A stretch of 64,000 nt of DNA from Nageia nagi. Lineage: Eukaryota; Pinophyta. The stretch covers positions 37,882,001-37,946,000 of the forward strand of contig JBITNC010000001.1 in assembly GCA_050084985.1 (NCBI GenBank), given 5' to 3'. A model generated the notes under the pieces. That model was given only the letters and a program-made list of their open reading frames with translations. It had not been told where the DNA came from and made no database searches. Shown one piece after another: positions 1 to 12,205 of the stretch; position 1 is the stretch's first letter, and each line of letters begins with the position of its first letter. A program made the translations under genes and the position numbers.

Positions 1-739
1 ACAGAAGTGGTCCTTTGATCTTAGCTCATAATTGTTTTATGTGAACATCATTGGTAGTGTGTAAATAGTTTGGAATGTCATTAATAGCATTAATTATACT
101 TCAGTTGGTTTTGTTCTTTTGATGTAGGTACCTACAAAATGCATTAAATATACCCTAAATGAAAATATTTTGGATAAATAGTGAGTTGTTTATTCATTGA
201 TGATGATTTAATATCATCAATATACTTATGGTTGCATCATTGGTTTATCTTTTAAGCGAGTGAACTCTCACTAGTCATATCGATGGCTATCGATGGTCAT
301 AAATTTTATGTCTATGATCTTGAGACATTATGCATTTATGGTTGAAATAAAAATCATATGGATATATAATAAATTGTATCATCCATTAAATATGAATCAA
401 TATTAACAATCTTGCTCACAGATGCATCATCAATTTAACTTTCAAGTGAATGAACTCTCACTAGTTGTACTAATGACCATCAATGACCTAGCATTTTTAT
501 GTCCATAGTCTATATACATTATATTATCTTTTTCATTTTTTTTACACTAATGAAGGCATGTAAAAATAATGCACATTATCAACAGTGTTGTGATAGTCAA
601 AGAAATTACAAAAATAAAATCAAATATAAAGTACATGTACCTTACATAAGATATTCATTATTTTAAAAGGTATGAAATCACCATATTATGTAAAGAAGAA
701 TTTGAGATTCATGGCATTGAATATTTTTTGTTCTTATTT
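1..739 (-). other. 3' untranslated part of split Tat-type element E1
   Basis: This stretch lies downstream (on the minus strand) of the integrase C-terminus at 740-1435, so it should be the 3' part of the older minus-strand element E1. I see no open frame of note and no E1 LTR sequence (compare 30780-31377), so E1's 3' LTR must lie left of the window. It is AT-rich and contains a two-copy direct repeat. Assignment to E1 is inferred from position. Confidence 0.5.
180..560. repeat. two-copy direct repeat, period about 190 bp
   Basis: The string TGAACTCTCACTAGT occurs at 261 and again at 451. Similar flanking sequence (a TGCATCAT box before it, TATGTC and CATTAT boxes after it) recurs at the same spacing, so this is a diverged tandem duplication inside the 3' region of E1. 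Confidence 0.7.
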
Positions 740-1435
740 TCCATCCATGGATGATAACCTATAAGCTCCTAATCTTGGTTCTTTAATAACAATAAATGGC
801 CCTATCCAATTTGGTTCAACCTTTCCTTTTGCTTCATCATTTGTAGTTATTTTGTTGATGTTTTCTTTCAACACTAATTCTTCTATTTTGAACTCATTTG
901 GTTTTATTTTATACCAAATACCCTCTTTAACTTTGCATGATATGCATTCTAATGCTTAATTCCCTTTATTATCTTTTCATCAAGTACCTCTAACTATTGT
1001 GGCCTTCCCTTTATTGGTTCTTCATCTAATATGTCTCCTCATAGTGAGATTCTGAGGGATGGTATCTCCAACTCTAATGGTACAACAACAACATATCCAT
1101 ACACTAATGAAAATGGTTTTTCCCCAATGGTTTTTCTAATTCTTATTCTATATGCCCATAGTGCATAGGGTAAGTATGCCAATTTGCTTTGTATCTATTC
1201 CATGTTTTTGCCAAAATCCTTTTGATTATTTTATTTGATGATTTTGCTTGACCATTCCCTTGAGGATAATATACTAAAGAAAATATTTGAGTAATATAAA
1301 CAAATTTACAAAAGGCCTTCATGTCCTTACCTTTGAAATTTTTTCCATTATCTGTGATCAATCTTTGTAGTACTCCAAACCTTGTGATGATGTTTTCAAC
1401 CAAGAAAGTAATGATTTTATCTTATGTTACTATTT
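740..1435 (-). pseudogene. E1 integrase, catalytic-core remainder and C-terminal domain
   Basis: On the minus strand this begins at the insertion junction and reads the second half of a Ty3/gypsy integrase. It shows the RFGV..ITDNG motif (second catalytic Asp), YYPQGNGQ and K.I.K.L. Further down come the LVYG and V.PLE.EIPSLRI boxes and a C-terminal stretch ending W.GP..V.....GAYRL. The N-terminal half is at 25318-25960. When the 23.9-kb array between them is ignored, the frame runs on from WVEAIPMK directly into this part. Several stop codons and frameshifts are present. The catalytic Glu region is altered (QGNGQAKSSN, where GQTE/A is usual), so the protein is dead. The lineage (Tat) is taken from the rest of E1. 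Confidence 0.85.
1431..1435. repeat. target site duplication (left), TATTT
   Basis: TATTT at 1431-1435 matches TATTT at 25318-25322, directly outside the outermost TGATG and CATCA ends of the chromovirus array. It duplicates sequence inside the E1 integrase, where removing one copy restores continuity. Confidence 0.9.
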
Positions 1436-1921
1436 TGATGCATGCATTGCCGGGGCCGTAACTTTTGATCCGGATGTCGTTTTGCTCCGAATTTTGGACT
1501 ATGGCTTCATGAAGATTTTCTGAATATGGCAATTCATGTGAACTACCATACCCAAAAAATGATATTTTTAAGACCTGATTCATCCATCTAAGGTCCTAAA
1601 AATAGGCTTTTTTAAGAGCACTTCTGATTTTTAGGCTTTTTTGCATGTTGCAGCTTTAATAACTCTTGTTTTTCTCTTAGTTAAGGGCTGGTATTTTACA
1701 TAATGCTTAATTCGTGTAAGAGGGATGTCCATGCAAATTTTGGGTGCAATCTGACTCATTTTGGTTTTATAGCTTTTTTGTTGCTATTTAAAAAGGATTG
1801 TATTCTCTTGGAAAAAGGGGGTGGATTCAGGAATAAGAAGAGTATTTGGTCTGGATTTCTTTTGTATATTCTATGATTGGATTTCAATTTCTATTTTCCT
1901 TTTACAGCTGAATTCACATCA
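1436..1921 (+). repeat. chromovirus LTR1 (5' outer LTR)
   Basis: 486 bp, TGATG...CATCA with 5-bp perfect inverted termini. A TATA-like CTATTTAAAA lies near 1787 and would drive transcription into copy A. It resembles LTR2 more than LTR3 or LTR4 (for example CGGGGCCG near the start, where LTR3 and LTR4 have TTGGGGCT). Confidence 0.92.
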
Positions 1922-1923
1922 TT

Positions 1924-1936
1924 TGGTATCAGAGCC
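1924..1936 (+). other. primer binding site, tRNA-iMet type (copy A)
   Basis: TGGTATCAGAGCC starts 2 bp after LTR1. This is the standard plant initiator-Met primer site used by many chromoviruses and copia elements. Confidence 0.92.
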
Positions 1937-1945
1937 AAGGAGAAG

Positions 1946-3056
1946 ATGTCGCCTAGGAGACAAGGTAGAGGTGTCGGTAGGGGCGTCGGTAGAGGAGTCG
2001 GTAGGGGTATCACAGAGGTGTAGCTGATGCGTATGCCCATATGAATCGGCAAATAGAGGACCTACATGCCGAATTTGCCTGATTGATCAGTGTAATTAAT
2101 CATATGGGGGGGAGGATACCCCATGTGTACCCACATCCAGGATCTGATAGTGAGAGCCTATTTGGGGAAGAGGACTCTGGCGTTGAGGAGGAAGGAGAAC
2201 CAACACGTCCAGAAGAAGCTGAGTAAGGCTTTGAAAATCGATTAATCCAAGCCTTGGAGGGGCTAAAGGGAAATCGAGATGGGATCAAGATTGAAGTTCC
2301 TAAGTATGCTGGTGGGTTGAAACCAGAGGAGTTGATTGACTGGGTTAATAGCCTAGAGAAGTATTTTGAATGGGGAAACCTTGCAGAGGATAAGAAGGTG
2401 AAGCTTGCATGCACGAAGTTGAAGGGACATGCATTGATCTGGTGGGATCATTTACAAAAATCTCGACAGTAGAAGGGAAAAGAGAAGATCAGAGCTTGGG
2501 CCAAGATGAAGAAAAAATTAGAAGAAAAGTTTATTCCTATAGACTATTCCCAGACCTTATTTCGGAGGTTCCAGAACCTTCAACAGAGAGACCAAAGCAT
2601 CAAAGATTACACTAATGAGTTCTATAAATTATCCATTCGGGTAGAGCATAAGGAGACGGACCAACAGAGAGCTACAAGGTATGTGAATGGTCTAAGCTAT
2701 TCTATTCAGGATGAGATAAGTATGCATCACACTCTTACTGTAGAGGATGCATATCAAATGGCTTTGAAGGCTGAGGAGAAGCTTACGAGACATAACAGAG
2801 GGGGAAAGAAAGGGTTGACACCCTCTTCAAATAGAGGGTGAGGTGGATCTAACTTTGCAAGGGGTGAATCTTTGATGACTAGGAAAAAGGAGGATCAAGC
2901 AGGATAGAGCCAAGACACCCTCCAAAGAGGAAGAGGATATCCAAGAGGAAGAGGTAATGGTGGAAGGATAGGAAGTGGACTAGGGAAACCATTCATCTAT
3001 TACAACTATGGAGAAGAAGGGCATAAAGCATCTGAATGTCCTCATTATGATGCATA
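1946..3056 (+). pseudogene. chromovirus gag, copy A
   Basis: Structural Gag polyprotein of a Ty3/gypsy chromovirus, now non-functional. The ATG at 1946 opens with an Arg/Gly repeat (GRGVGRG type). A frameshift near 2010 (one base lost relative to copies B and C) breaks it soon after. The capsid region around 2254-2470 carries YAGGLKPEELIDWVNSLEKY, LACTKLKGHALIWWDHL and then a stop where the other copies have CAG (2470). The frame continues at 2506-2841 with EKFIPIDYSQTLF and QRDQSIKDYTNEFYKLS, both typical of Retrotrans_gag. The zinc knuckle near 3000 reads YYNYGEEGHKASEC: the first two Cys ligands are Tyr. About 370 codons would be expected intact. Confidence 0.88.
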
Positions 3057-6000
3057 GGAGAGGGGTCCAGCTAGGGTCGCATTAGTTGAAGAAGAAGAAG
3101 AGGAAGAGGCTGAGACTAAAGTTGCTATTGACATGGGTGAAACCCTCATGATAAGAAGGACCCTTGCTATTCCTGAGAAAGTAAGCATGTAGGAAGGGGA
3201 TAAGAAGGACTCTTGGTTGCGTAATAACATTTTCCGCACAAGATGCACTTCAGGAGGAAAGGTGTGTAACATGGTCATTGATGGAGGGAGTTGTGAAAAT
3301 TTGGTCTCTGATGTCATGGTGGATAAGTTACAGTTAAAATGTGAGGCCCATCCAACCCCTTATCATGTTTCCTGGATTAAGAAAAAGAATACAGTGATTG
3401 TTGATAAGAGGTGTTTAGTAAGCTTTTCCATTGGGAAGGCATACAAGGACATTGTATGGTGTGATGTGATTCCGATGGATGCATGTCATATTCTGTTAGG
3501 AAGGCCATGGCAGTATGATAGAGATTCAGAACATAATGGAAAAAAAAATACTCACACATTCTGGAAGGATGGTGTAAAGATAATTTTGGTACCCATGAAG
3601 GAGGAGGGGCCAAGTGAGAGCTTATTGGAAACAAAGGAGTTTCTTGCAGAAATTAAGGGTGCTAGCTTCTATTATGCCTTAATAGCTAAAAAGGTAGAGG
3701 AAGGGGAAGTAGTTATACCCACAGTAGTAGCTAAATTGCTACGAGAGTATGAGGACGTCACACCAGAGGAGTTGCCCGATGGGTTACCACCAAAAAGGGA
3801 TATCCAACATCACATGGACCTGATCCTAGGATTAGTTCTTCTGAATCAGGCTACCTATCGATTTAATCCCATGTAGAATGCAGAGTTGAGTAGGCAAGTG
3901 ACAGAGCTGATACAGAAGGGATTAATTCAGGAGAGTATGAGCCCATGTGGAACTCCAGCCTTATTAACCCCAAAGAAAGATGGGTCATGGTGGATGTGTG
4001 TAGACAGTAGGGCCATCAACAAGATCACAATAAAGTATTGATACCCAATGCCAAGGGTTGATGACATAATGGATGGATTAGCTGGTGCTCAATACTTTAG
4101 TAAAATTGATTTGCGAAGTGGCTACTACCAGATCAGAATTCGAGAAGGTGATGAATGGAAGACAGCTTTTAAGACAAATGATGGATTGTACGAGTGGATG
4201 GTGATGCCCTTTGGGTTATCTAATGCACCTAGTACATTCATGCGATTGATGAATAGAGTTCTACGAGAATATAATGGTAAGTTTGTAGTTATGTATTTTG
4301 ATGATATTTTGATTTATAGCAAAGGGGAGGAAGAGCATTTGTTCCACTTAAGATTGGTCTTAGATATGCTCAGGAAGGAGAAATTGTATGTGAACCTAAA
4401 GAAATGCAGATTTCTTTAGAATAGTCTAGTATTTTTGGGATTTGTAATCTCAAGAGATGGCATGCGAATGGATGATGAGAAAGTGAGGGTGCTTTTGGAA
4501 TGGCCTACTCCACGAACTATGATAGAGGTGAGGAGCTTCCATGGGCTAGCTTTTTTATAGAAAGTTTATTAGGAACTTTAGCAGTATAGCTACCCCAATA
4601 ACTGAGTGCACAAAGAGAAAGGATTTTGTATGGACCAAGGCAGCAGGAGAGAGTTTTGAGATCCTGAAGAAAAGGTGTCAGAAGCCCCTGTTCTAGTGTT
4701 ACCAAGATTTCAACAAGGTATTTGAGGTTGATTGTGATGCATCTTTTATTGGAATTGGAGGTGTGTTGAGTCAGAGGGTAGACCAGTTGCATTCTTTAGT
4801 GAGAAGTTGAATGATTCCTAAAAAAACTATTCTACATATGATGTGGAGTTTTATGCGATTGTGCAAGCACTGCAGCATTGGAGGCACTACTTAATTTCAA
4901 AGGAGTTTGTGTTGTTTACTGATCATGAAGCATTGAGGTATGTTAACTCTCAGAAAAAGTTGAATGGTAGACATGCAAAGTGGGTTTCTTTTTTGCAACA
5001 GTATACATTTATTTTGAAGCACAAGTTGGTAAGCAAAATAAGGTTGCTGATGCATTGAGTAAGAGATTCTTGTTACTAACCACTATGGAAAATTAGGTGG
5101 TGGGGTTTGAGCAAATCAAAGAGATGTACGATTCTAAGGTAGATTTTGAGAATATTATGTAGTAATGTAAGAACCTAGTAGAGGGTGAGTCACGCAAATT
5201 TTGATGAATATTTTCTTCAAAATGGTTACCTATTTAAAGGTAATCGATTGTGCATTCCCAATGGCTCTATGCGGGAGAACATCTTGCAGGAATTGCATAG
5301 TGGAGGTTTGGCTAGTCATTTTGGAGTAGCCAAAACTATGACTCTTATAGCAGAGAAGTATTATTGGCCAAAGATGAAAAGAGATGTGGTTTGATTTGTC
5401 TCTAGATGTAAGGTGTGCCAGATAGCTAAGGGCCATGCACAGAATACAGGGCTGTACATGCCACTCCCGATTCTTATACGCCCTTGGATCGATTTGAGCA
5501 TGGATTTTGTGCTAGGGCTACCCAAGACCCAACGAGGTAAAGATTCCATTTTTGTTGTGGTGGATAGGTTTTCCAAAATGGCACATTTCCTTCCTTATCA
5601 GAAAACTAATGATGCTACGAAGCTTGCAGTCTTATTTTTTATGAGGTTGTGCGGTTGCATGGTGTTCCTAAGACTATTACTTCTGATCGAGATTCAAAGT
5701 TCTTGGGCCATTTTTGGAGGACATTATGGAGAAAGTTAAATACCAAGCTATAGTTCAGTAGTGCCTATCATCCACAGACCGATGGCCAAACTGAGGTGGT
5801 CAACAGAAGCTTGGGAAATATTTTACGATGCATAGTTGGGGATAAGCCAAAGCAGTGGGATCTAGCCTTATCGCAAGTTGAATTTGCATATAATAGCTCT
5901 GTGAATCAGTCAATAGGTAAATCCCCTTTTCAAATAGTTTATGGTCAAAATCCTAGAGGTGTTTTGGATCTGGTTGAGCTACTAATGGGAGAACAAGTTA

Positions 6001-6525
6001 GTGATGAGGCAGAAGCCTTTGCTGAGCATATACACGAAGTGCAAGAATCAGTGAAAGCCAAATTACAAAATAGTAATGCTCAGTATAAGACAATCGTTGA
6101 TGCACATAAGAGGGTGAAAGTGTTTATAGAAGGTGATTTGGTCATGGTACATCTTCGAAAGGATAGATTTCATAAAGGGACATATAACAAACTGAAGCTT
6201 AAGAAGATTGGGCCCTACAAGATTCTGAAGAAAATCAATGATAATGCTTATAGAGTTGAATTGCGTGATGATTTTGATATCTCCCTAGTTTTTAATGTTT
6301 CTAATTTATTTTAGTATTTTGGTAATCTGGAGGATGATGGCTTACAAGATACAATGGATTGGGTTCAACAGATTCCCAAGAAAAAAAAAGATTATGTCAC
6401 CCGTATACTTGATAAGAGGGTTACCACTACATGGCATGGGAACTACAATAGATATTTGGTTCAATTGGAGGGCCTACCACAATCATCTAATACTTGGGCT
6501 TCAAAGTTAGAGTTATAGAAGATTG
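3057..6525 (+). pseudogene. chromovirus pol, copy A (PR-RT-RNase H-IN-chromodomain)
   Basis: Pol polyprotein for reverse transcription and integration, decayed. The protease is seen at about 3280 as VIDGGSCENLVSD (DGGS in place of the usual DTGA/DSGS). RT spans about 3890-4480 with [46 protein letters not shown] and the catalytic YFDDIL near 4294. RNase H lies around 4720-5060. Integrase follows with a zinc-binding H2C2 region (about 5280-5430), then MDFVLGLPK, a core Asp in SDRDSK (near 5686) and [10 protein letters not shown] (near 5790). A C-terminal chromodomain-like block (about 6390-6490) has [11 protein letters not shown] and an aromatic YLVQ.EGLP box. In-frame stops come mostly from CGA-to-TGA and CAG-to-TAG, with added small indels. 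A stop in the sequence just before RT (3874) is shared by all three copies. Confidence 0.9.
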
Positions 6526-6588
6526 ATAACCAAAAGCTTCAGGAATTTCAATCAGTTGAACTCGCAGGAGCTGAGTTCTTTTTCACCC

Positions 6589-6596
6589 GAGGAGAA
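6589..6596 (+). other. polypurine tract before LTR2
   Basis: GAGGAGAA abuts the TGATG start of LTR2. The same purine run precedes LTR3 and LTR4, and it would prime plus-strand DNA synthesis. Confidence 0.7.
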
Positions 6597-7084
6597 TGAT
6601 GCATGCATTATCGGGGCCGTAACTTTTGATCTGGATGTCATTTTGCTCCTGAATTTTGGACTATGGCTTCATGAAGATTTTCTGAATATGGTAGTTCACA
6701 TGAACTACCATACCTAAAAAATGATATTTTTAAGACCTGATTCATCCATCTAAGGTCCTCAAAAATAGGCTTTTTTAAGAGCACTTCCGATTTTTAGGCT
6801 TTTTTGCATGTTGCTACTTTAATAACTCTTATTTTTCTCTTAGTTAAGGGCTGGTATTTTAGATAATGCTTAATTCATGTAAGAGGGATGCACATGCAAA
6901 TTTTGGGTGCAATCTGACTCATTTTGGTTTTTTAGCTTTTTTGTTGCTATTTAAAAAAGATTGTATTCTCTTGGAAAAAGGGGGTGGATTCAGGAATAAG
7001 AAGAGTATTTGGTCTGAATTTCTTCTGTATATTTTGTGCTTGGATTTCAATTTCTATTTTCCTTTTATAGCTAAATTCACATCA
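6597..7084 (+). repeat. chromovirus LTR2 (shared by copies A and B)
   Basis: 488 bp, TGATG...CATCA. It acts as 3' LTR of copy A and 5' LTR of copy B. There is a purine tract on the left, a primer site on the right, and no target duplication on either side. Confidence 0.92.
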
Positions 7085-7086
7085 TT

Positions 7087-7099
7087 TGGTATCAGAGCC
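7087..7099 (+). other. primer binding site, tRNA-iMet type (copy B)
   Basis: TGGTATCAGAGCC starts 2 bp after LTR2, as in copy A. Confidence 0.9.
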
Positions 7100-7108
7100 A
7101 AGGAGAAG

Positions 7109-8200
7109 ATGCTCCTAGGAGACAAGGTAGAGGTGTCGATAGGGGCATCGGTAGAGGAGTCGGTAGGGGTATCGACAGAGGTGTAGCTGATGTGTATGCC
7201 CATATGAATCGGTAGATAGAGGACATACATGCTGAAGTTGCCCGATTGATCAGTGCAATTAATCACATGGGGGGGAGAATACCCCATGTGTACCCACATA
7301 TAGGATCTGATAGTGAGAGCCTATTTGGGGAAGAGGACTCTGGCGTTGAGGAGGAAGGAGAACCAACACGTCCAGAAGAAGTTGAGTAAGGCTTTGAAAA
7401 TTGATTAATCCAAGCCTTGGAGGGGCTAAAGGGAAATTGAGATGGGATCAAGATTGAAGTTCCTGAGTATACTGGTGGGTTGAAACCAGAGGAGTTGATT
7501 GACTGGGTTAATAGCCTAGAGAAGTATTTTGAATGGGGAAACCTTGCAGAGGATAAGAAGGTGAAGCTTGCATGCATGAAGTTGAAGGGACATGCATTGA
7601 TCTGGTGGGATCATTTATAAAAATCTTGATAGCAGAAGGGAAAAGAGAAGATCAAAGCTTGGGCCAAGATGAAGAAAAAATTAGAAGAAAAGTTTATTCC
7701 TATAGACTATTCCCAGACCTTATTTCGGAGGTTCCAGAACCTTCGATAGAGAGACCAAAGCATCGAAGATTACACCAATGAGTTCTATAAATTATCCATT
7801 CGGGTAGAGCATAAGGAGATGGACCAATAGAGAGCTGCAAGGTATGTGAATGGTCTAAGCTATTCTATTCAGGATGAGATAAGTATGCATCTCACTCTTA
7901 CTATAGAGGATGCGTATCAAATGGCTTTGAAGGCTAAGGAGAAGCTTACGAGACGTAACAAGGGGGAAAGAAAGGGTCCACACCCTCATCAAATAGAGGG
8001 CAAGGTGGATCTAACTTCACAAGGGGTGAATCTTCGATGACTGGGAAAAAGGAGGATCAGGAGGACAGAGCCAAGACACCCTCCAAAGAGGAAGAGGTAA
8101 CGGTGGAAGGATAGGAAGTGGATCAGGGAAAACATTCATCTGTTATAGCTATGGAGAAGAAGGGCATAAAGCATCTGAATGTCCTCATTATGATGTAGAG
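7109..8200 (+). pseudogene. chromovirus gag, copy B
   Basis: Same Gag as copies A and C. The ATG at 7109 is followed at once by a one-base loss (ATGCTCCTAGG against ATGCCGCCTAGG in copy C), so the native frame is lost at codon 2. The capsid region carries the GLKPEELIDWVNSLEKYFEW block. Two adjacent stops (TGA TAG, about 7627) stand where an intact copy would read CGA CAG, a CG and a CAG site both deaminated. Further on, QTLFRRFQNLR is followed by another CAG-to-TAG. Copy B lacks an 18-bp in-frame segment of the Arg/Gly spacer near 8090 that A and C keep. The zinc knuckle reads CYSYGEEGHKASEC, with the second Cys replaced by Tyr. Confidence 0.87.
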
Positions 8201-11200
8201 GAGAGGGGTCTAGCTAGGGTCGCATTAGTTGAAGAAGAAGAAGAGGAAGAGGCTGAGACTGAAGTTGCTGTCGACACAGGTGAAACCCTCATGATAAGAA
8301 GGACCCTTGCTGTTCCTGAGAAAGTAAGCATGCAGGAAGGGGATAAGAAGGACTCTTGGTTGGGTAATAACATTTTCCGCACAAGATGCACTTCAGGAGG
8401 AAAGGTGTGTAACATGGTCATTGATGGAGGGAGCTATGAAAATTTGGTCTCTGATGTCATGGTGGATAAGTTATAGTTAAAATGTGAGGCCCATCCAACC
8501 CATTATCGTGTTTCCTGGATTAAGAAAAAGAATACAGTGATTGTTGATAAGAGGTGTTTAGTAAGCTTTTCCATTGGGAAGGCATACAAGGACATTGTAT
8601 GGTGTGATGTGATTCCAATGGATGCATGTCATATTCTATTAGGAAGGCCATGGCAGTATGATAGAGATTCAGAACATAATGGAAAAAAAAATACTCACAC
8701 ATTCTGGAAGGATGGTGTAAAGATAGTTTTGGTACCCATGAAGGAGGAGGGGCCAAGTGAGAGCTTATTGGAAACAAAGGAGTTTCTTGCAGAAATTAAG
8801 GGTGCTAGCTTCTGTTATGCCCTAATAGCTAAAAAGGTAGAGGAAGGGGAAGTAGTTATACCCATAGTAGTAGCTAAATTGTTACAAGAGTATGAGGACG
8901 TCACACCAGAGGAGTTGCCAGATGGGTTACCACCAAAAAGGGATATCCAACATCACATGGACCTGATCCTAGGATCAATTCTTCCGAATCAGGCTACCTA
9001 TTGATTGAATCCCACGTAGAATGCAGAGTTGAGTAGGCAAGTGACAGAGCTAATACAAAAGGGATTAATTCAGGAGAGTATGAGCCCATGTGCAACTCCA
9101 GCCTTATTAACCCCAAAAAAAGATGGTTCATGGTGGATGTGTGTAGATAGTACGGCCATCAACAAGATCATAATAAAGTCTCGATACCCAATGCCAAGGG
9201 TTGATGACATGATGGATGGATTAGCTGCTTCAGTAAAATTGATTTGCGAAGTGGCTAATACCAGATCAGAATTCGAGAAGGTGATGAATGGAAGATAGCT
9301 TTTAAGACAAATGATGGATTGTATGAGTGGATGGTGATGCCCTTTGGGTTATCTAATGCACCTAGTACATTCATGCGATTGATGAATAGATTTCTACGAG
9401 AATATAATGGTAAGTTTATAGTTGTGTATTTTGATGATATTTTGATTTATAGCAAAGGGGAGGAAGAGCATTTGTTCCACTTAAGATTGGTCTTAGATGT
9501 GCTCAGGAAGGAGAAATTGTATGTGAACCTGAAGAAATGTAGATTTCTTCATAATAGTCTAGTATTTTTGGGATTTGTAATCTCAAGAGATGGCATGCGA
9601 ATGGATGATGAGAAAGTGAGGGTGCTTTTGGAATGGCCTACTCCATGAACTATGACAGAGGTGAGGAGCTTCCATGGGCTAGCTTCTTTTTATAGAAAGT
9701 TTATTAGGAACTTTAGCAGTATAGCTGCCCTAATAACTGAGTGCATAAAGGGAAAGGATTTTGTATGGACCAAGGCAGCAGGAGAGAGTTTTGAGATCCT
9801 GAAGAAGGTGTCAGAAGCCCCTATTCTAGTGTTACCAGATTTCAACAAGGTATTTGAGGTTGATTGTGATGCATCTTTTGTTGGAATTGGAGGTGTGTTG
9901 AGTCGGGAGGGTAGACCAATTGCATTCTTTAGTGAGAAGTTGAACGATGCCCGAAAAAACTATTCTACATATGATGTGGAGTTTTATGCGATTGTGCAAG
10001 CACTGCAGCATTGGAGGCACTACTTAATTTCAAAGGAGTTTTGTTGTTTACTGATCATGAAGCATTGAGGTATGTTAACTCTCAGAAAAAGTTGAATGGT
10101 AGACATGCAAAGTGGGTTTCTTTTCTGCAACAGTATACATTTATTTTGAAGCACAAGTCTAGTAAGCAAAATAAGGTTGCTAATGCATTAAGTAGGAGAG
10201 TCTTGTTACTGACCACTATGGAAAATCAGGTGGTGGGGTTTGAGCAAATCAAAGAGATGTACGATTTGATGTAGATTTTGAGAATATTGTGTAGCAATGT
10301 AAGAACCCAGTAGAGGGTGAGTCTCATGCAAATTTTGATGAATATTTTCTTCAGAATGGTTACCTATTTAAAGGTAATCGATTGTGCATTCCCAATGGCT
10401 CTATGCGGGAGAACATCTTGCAGGAATTGCATAGTGGAGGTTTGGCTGGTCATTTTGGAGTAGCCAAAACTATGACTCTTATAGCAGAGAAGTATTATTG
10501 GCCAAAGATGAAGAGAGATGTGGTTCAATTTGTCTCTAGATGCAGGGTGTGCCAGACAGCTAAGGGCCATGCACAGAATACAGGGCTGTACATGCCACTC
10601 CCGATTCCTACAGGCCCTTGGATTGATTTGAGCATGGATTTTGTGCTAGGGCTACCCAAGACCCAATGAGGTAAGGATTCCATTTTTGTTGTGGTGGATA
10701 GGTTTTCCAAAATGGCACATTTCCTTCCTTGTTAGAAAACTAATGATGCTACGAAGATTGCAGTCTTATTTCTTGATGAGGTTGTGCAGTTGCATGGTGT
10801 TCCTAAGACTATTACTTCTGATCAAGATTCAAAGTTCTTGGGCCATTTTTGGAGGACATTATGGAGGAAGTTAAATACCAGGCTACAGTTTAGTAATGCC
10901 TATCATCCACATACCGATGGCCAAACTGAGGTGGTCAATAGAAGCTTGGTAAATCTTTTACGATGCATAGTTGGGGATAAGCCAAAGCAGTGGGATATAG
11001 CCTTATCGCAAGCTGAATTTGCATATAATAGCTCTGTGAATCGTTCAATAGGTAAATCCCCTTTTCAAATAGTTTATGGTCAAAATCCTAGAGGTGTTTT
11101 GGATCTGGTTGAGCTACCAATGGGAGAATAGGTTAGTGATGAGCCAGAAGCCTTTGCTGAGCATATACACGAAGTGCAAGAATCAGTGAAAGCCAAATTA

Positions 11201-11317
11201 CAAAATAGTAATGCTTAGATAAAAATAACCGTTGATGTACATAGGAGGGTGAAAGTGTTTACAGAAGGTGATTTGGTCATGGTACATCTTTGAAAGGACA
11301 AATTTCCTAAAGGGACA
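8201..11317 (+). pseudogene. chromovirus pol, copy B, 5' part (PR-RT-RNase H-IN)
   Basis: The protease has VIDGGSYENLVSD. The protease and linker frame is open at 8537-9004, and RT at 9029-9298 and 9319-9648 ([23 protein letters not shown]). RNase H is open at 9652-10068 ([35 protein letters not shown]). Integrase lies at 10382-11131 ([46 protein letters not shown]). A loss of about 10 nt near 9228 removes part of the AQYFSKID motif and shifts frame. Stops at 9003, 9017, 9646 and 10667 are CGA-to-TGA or CAG-to-TAG. Coding is cut at 11317 by the 7960-bp insertion and resumes at 19278. Confidence 0.9.
11313..11317. repeat. target site duplication (left), GGACA
   Basis: GGACA at 11313-11317 and 19278-19282 flank the inserted element. 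Copies A and C hold a single GGACA at the homologous place (AAAGGGACATATAAC). Confidence 0.95.
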
Positions 11318-11588
11318 TGTTTACAAATAAAAATTGAGAGTGCAAATAAATAACTAAGCAATTATCTACAAACTCAATATTATCTGTATTCTAGCTACGG
11401 ATAGCGATTTATTCTAGATAATCATAAACAACATAACCAATTCAAAAGTGTGCTTGTACCAACCAAGACTGTGATTTGTGTACTTACCTCACGGAACGTA
11501 CCTGACAACGGAAGATGTAGATATTAGCGATGTACTGATGATGAGCTACCTTTCCAACAGCGTCGCAACCTGCAATGATGCCAAAAGA

Positions 11589-11665
11589 GGACTGCAGGCG
11601 GTCCGTTTCAGTGATATAAGAGCGTCGGCGGTGTTCTTCTGTTCACAAAGGAGCACCGGCGGCCT
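11589..11665. repeat. triplet of 16-bp GC-rich inverted repeats (left LTR)
   Basis: Starts at 11589, 11619 and 11650, that is 30 and 31 bp apart, with AT-richer, unrelated linkers. The first reads GGACTGCAGGCGGTCC. The right-LTR counterpart is the perfect hairpin GGACCGC-GG-GCGGTCC, so the left copy has lost CG sites to C-to-T or G-to-A change. Confidence 0.85.
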
Positions 11666-11997
11666 TATCTTGATAGCTTTGACCTCTCAGTTAGGTCCAG
11701 TTCTTCAGTATAGATATCTCAGATAGCAGTATAATATCAGAATTGATCGCAGATGTCAGGAGAGCTCGCGCAAGGAAGCACACAAACCACAGCCTTGTAG
11801 GCGGTACCAAGAGATACCTTAGGGGGTAGCCACTTACAAGACCATAAGCGGGATCATGTGTATCCTTGTTGTTGTGGACTTACTATTAGATCCCTTATTT
11901 ATATAGATATAGGTAATACCGCCCATAGGTCGGTGTGCATCCACATAAATAAGGTTAATTCACAAGATTTAAGATAAATACATCAATAAACAAGGTA

Positions 11998-12080
11998 ATT
12001 CATGCAATACTCAAGATAAACCATGCAATATTCAAGATAACCCATGCAATATTCAAGATAACCCATGCAATATTCATATT
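11998..12080. repeat. 21-bp tandem repeats in U3 (left LTR)
   Basis: About four units of CATGCAATATTCAAGATAAC in a row, with the same array in the right LTR at about 19083-19165. Relative to the minus-strand promoter it lies upstream of the TATA box, where U3 enhancer repeats usually sit. Confidence 0.8.
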
Positions 12081-12192
12081 CAAGCCAAACATTGATATTA
12101 TCACTTTAATCCATTCAAGACATATAGTTAAGCCAAGCATATTTCATTAATTCATTGATTTAAAAGCATAAAATCATTTTTATGTGTTAACA

Positions 12193-12205
12193 GATGCCCC
12201 ACTTT
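12193..12205 (-). other. polypurine tract of the non-autonomous element
   Basis: On the minus strand AAAGTGGGGCATC runs straight into the left LTR (TGTTAACA). GGGGCAT-type tracts are usual in Tat-like elements. Confidence 0.7.

Larger units (their letters stand above)
11318..12192 (-). repeat. left LTR (3' LTR) of the non-autonomous element
   Basis: 875 bp. It differs from the right LTR at about ten sites, most of them C/T or G/A and most within the three GC-rich 16-bp motifs at 11589, 11619 and 11650. It also has the four-copy 21-bp repeat near 11998-12080. Confidence 0.95.

Noticed and set aside
2100-2414. Minus-strand open frame of 104 codons, repeated near 7263 and 20452
   Set aside because: It is the complement of the chromovirus gag and recurs only because the three copies recur. 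It has no domain of its own and its codon pattern is that of the reverse strand.
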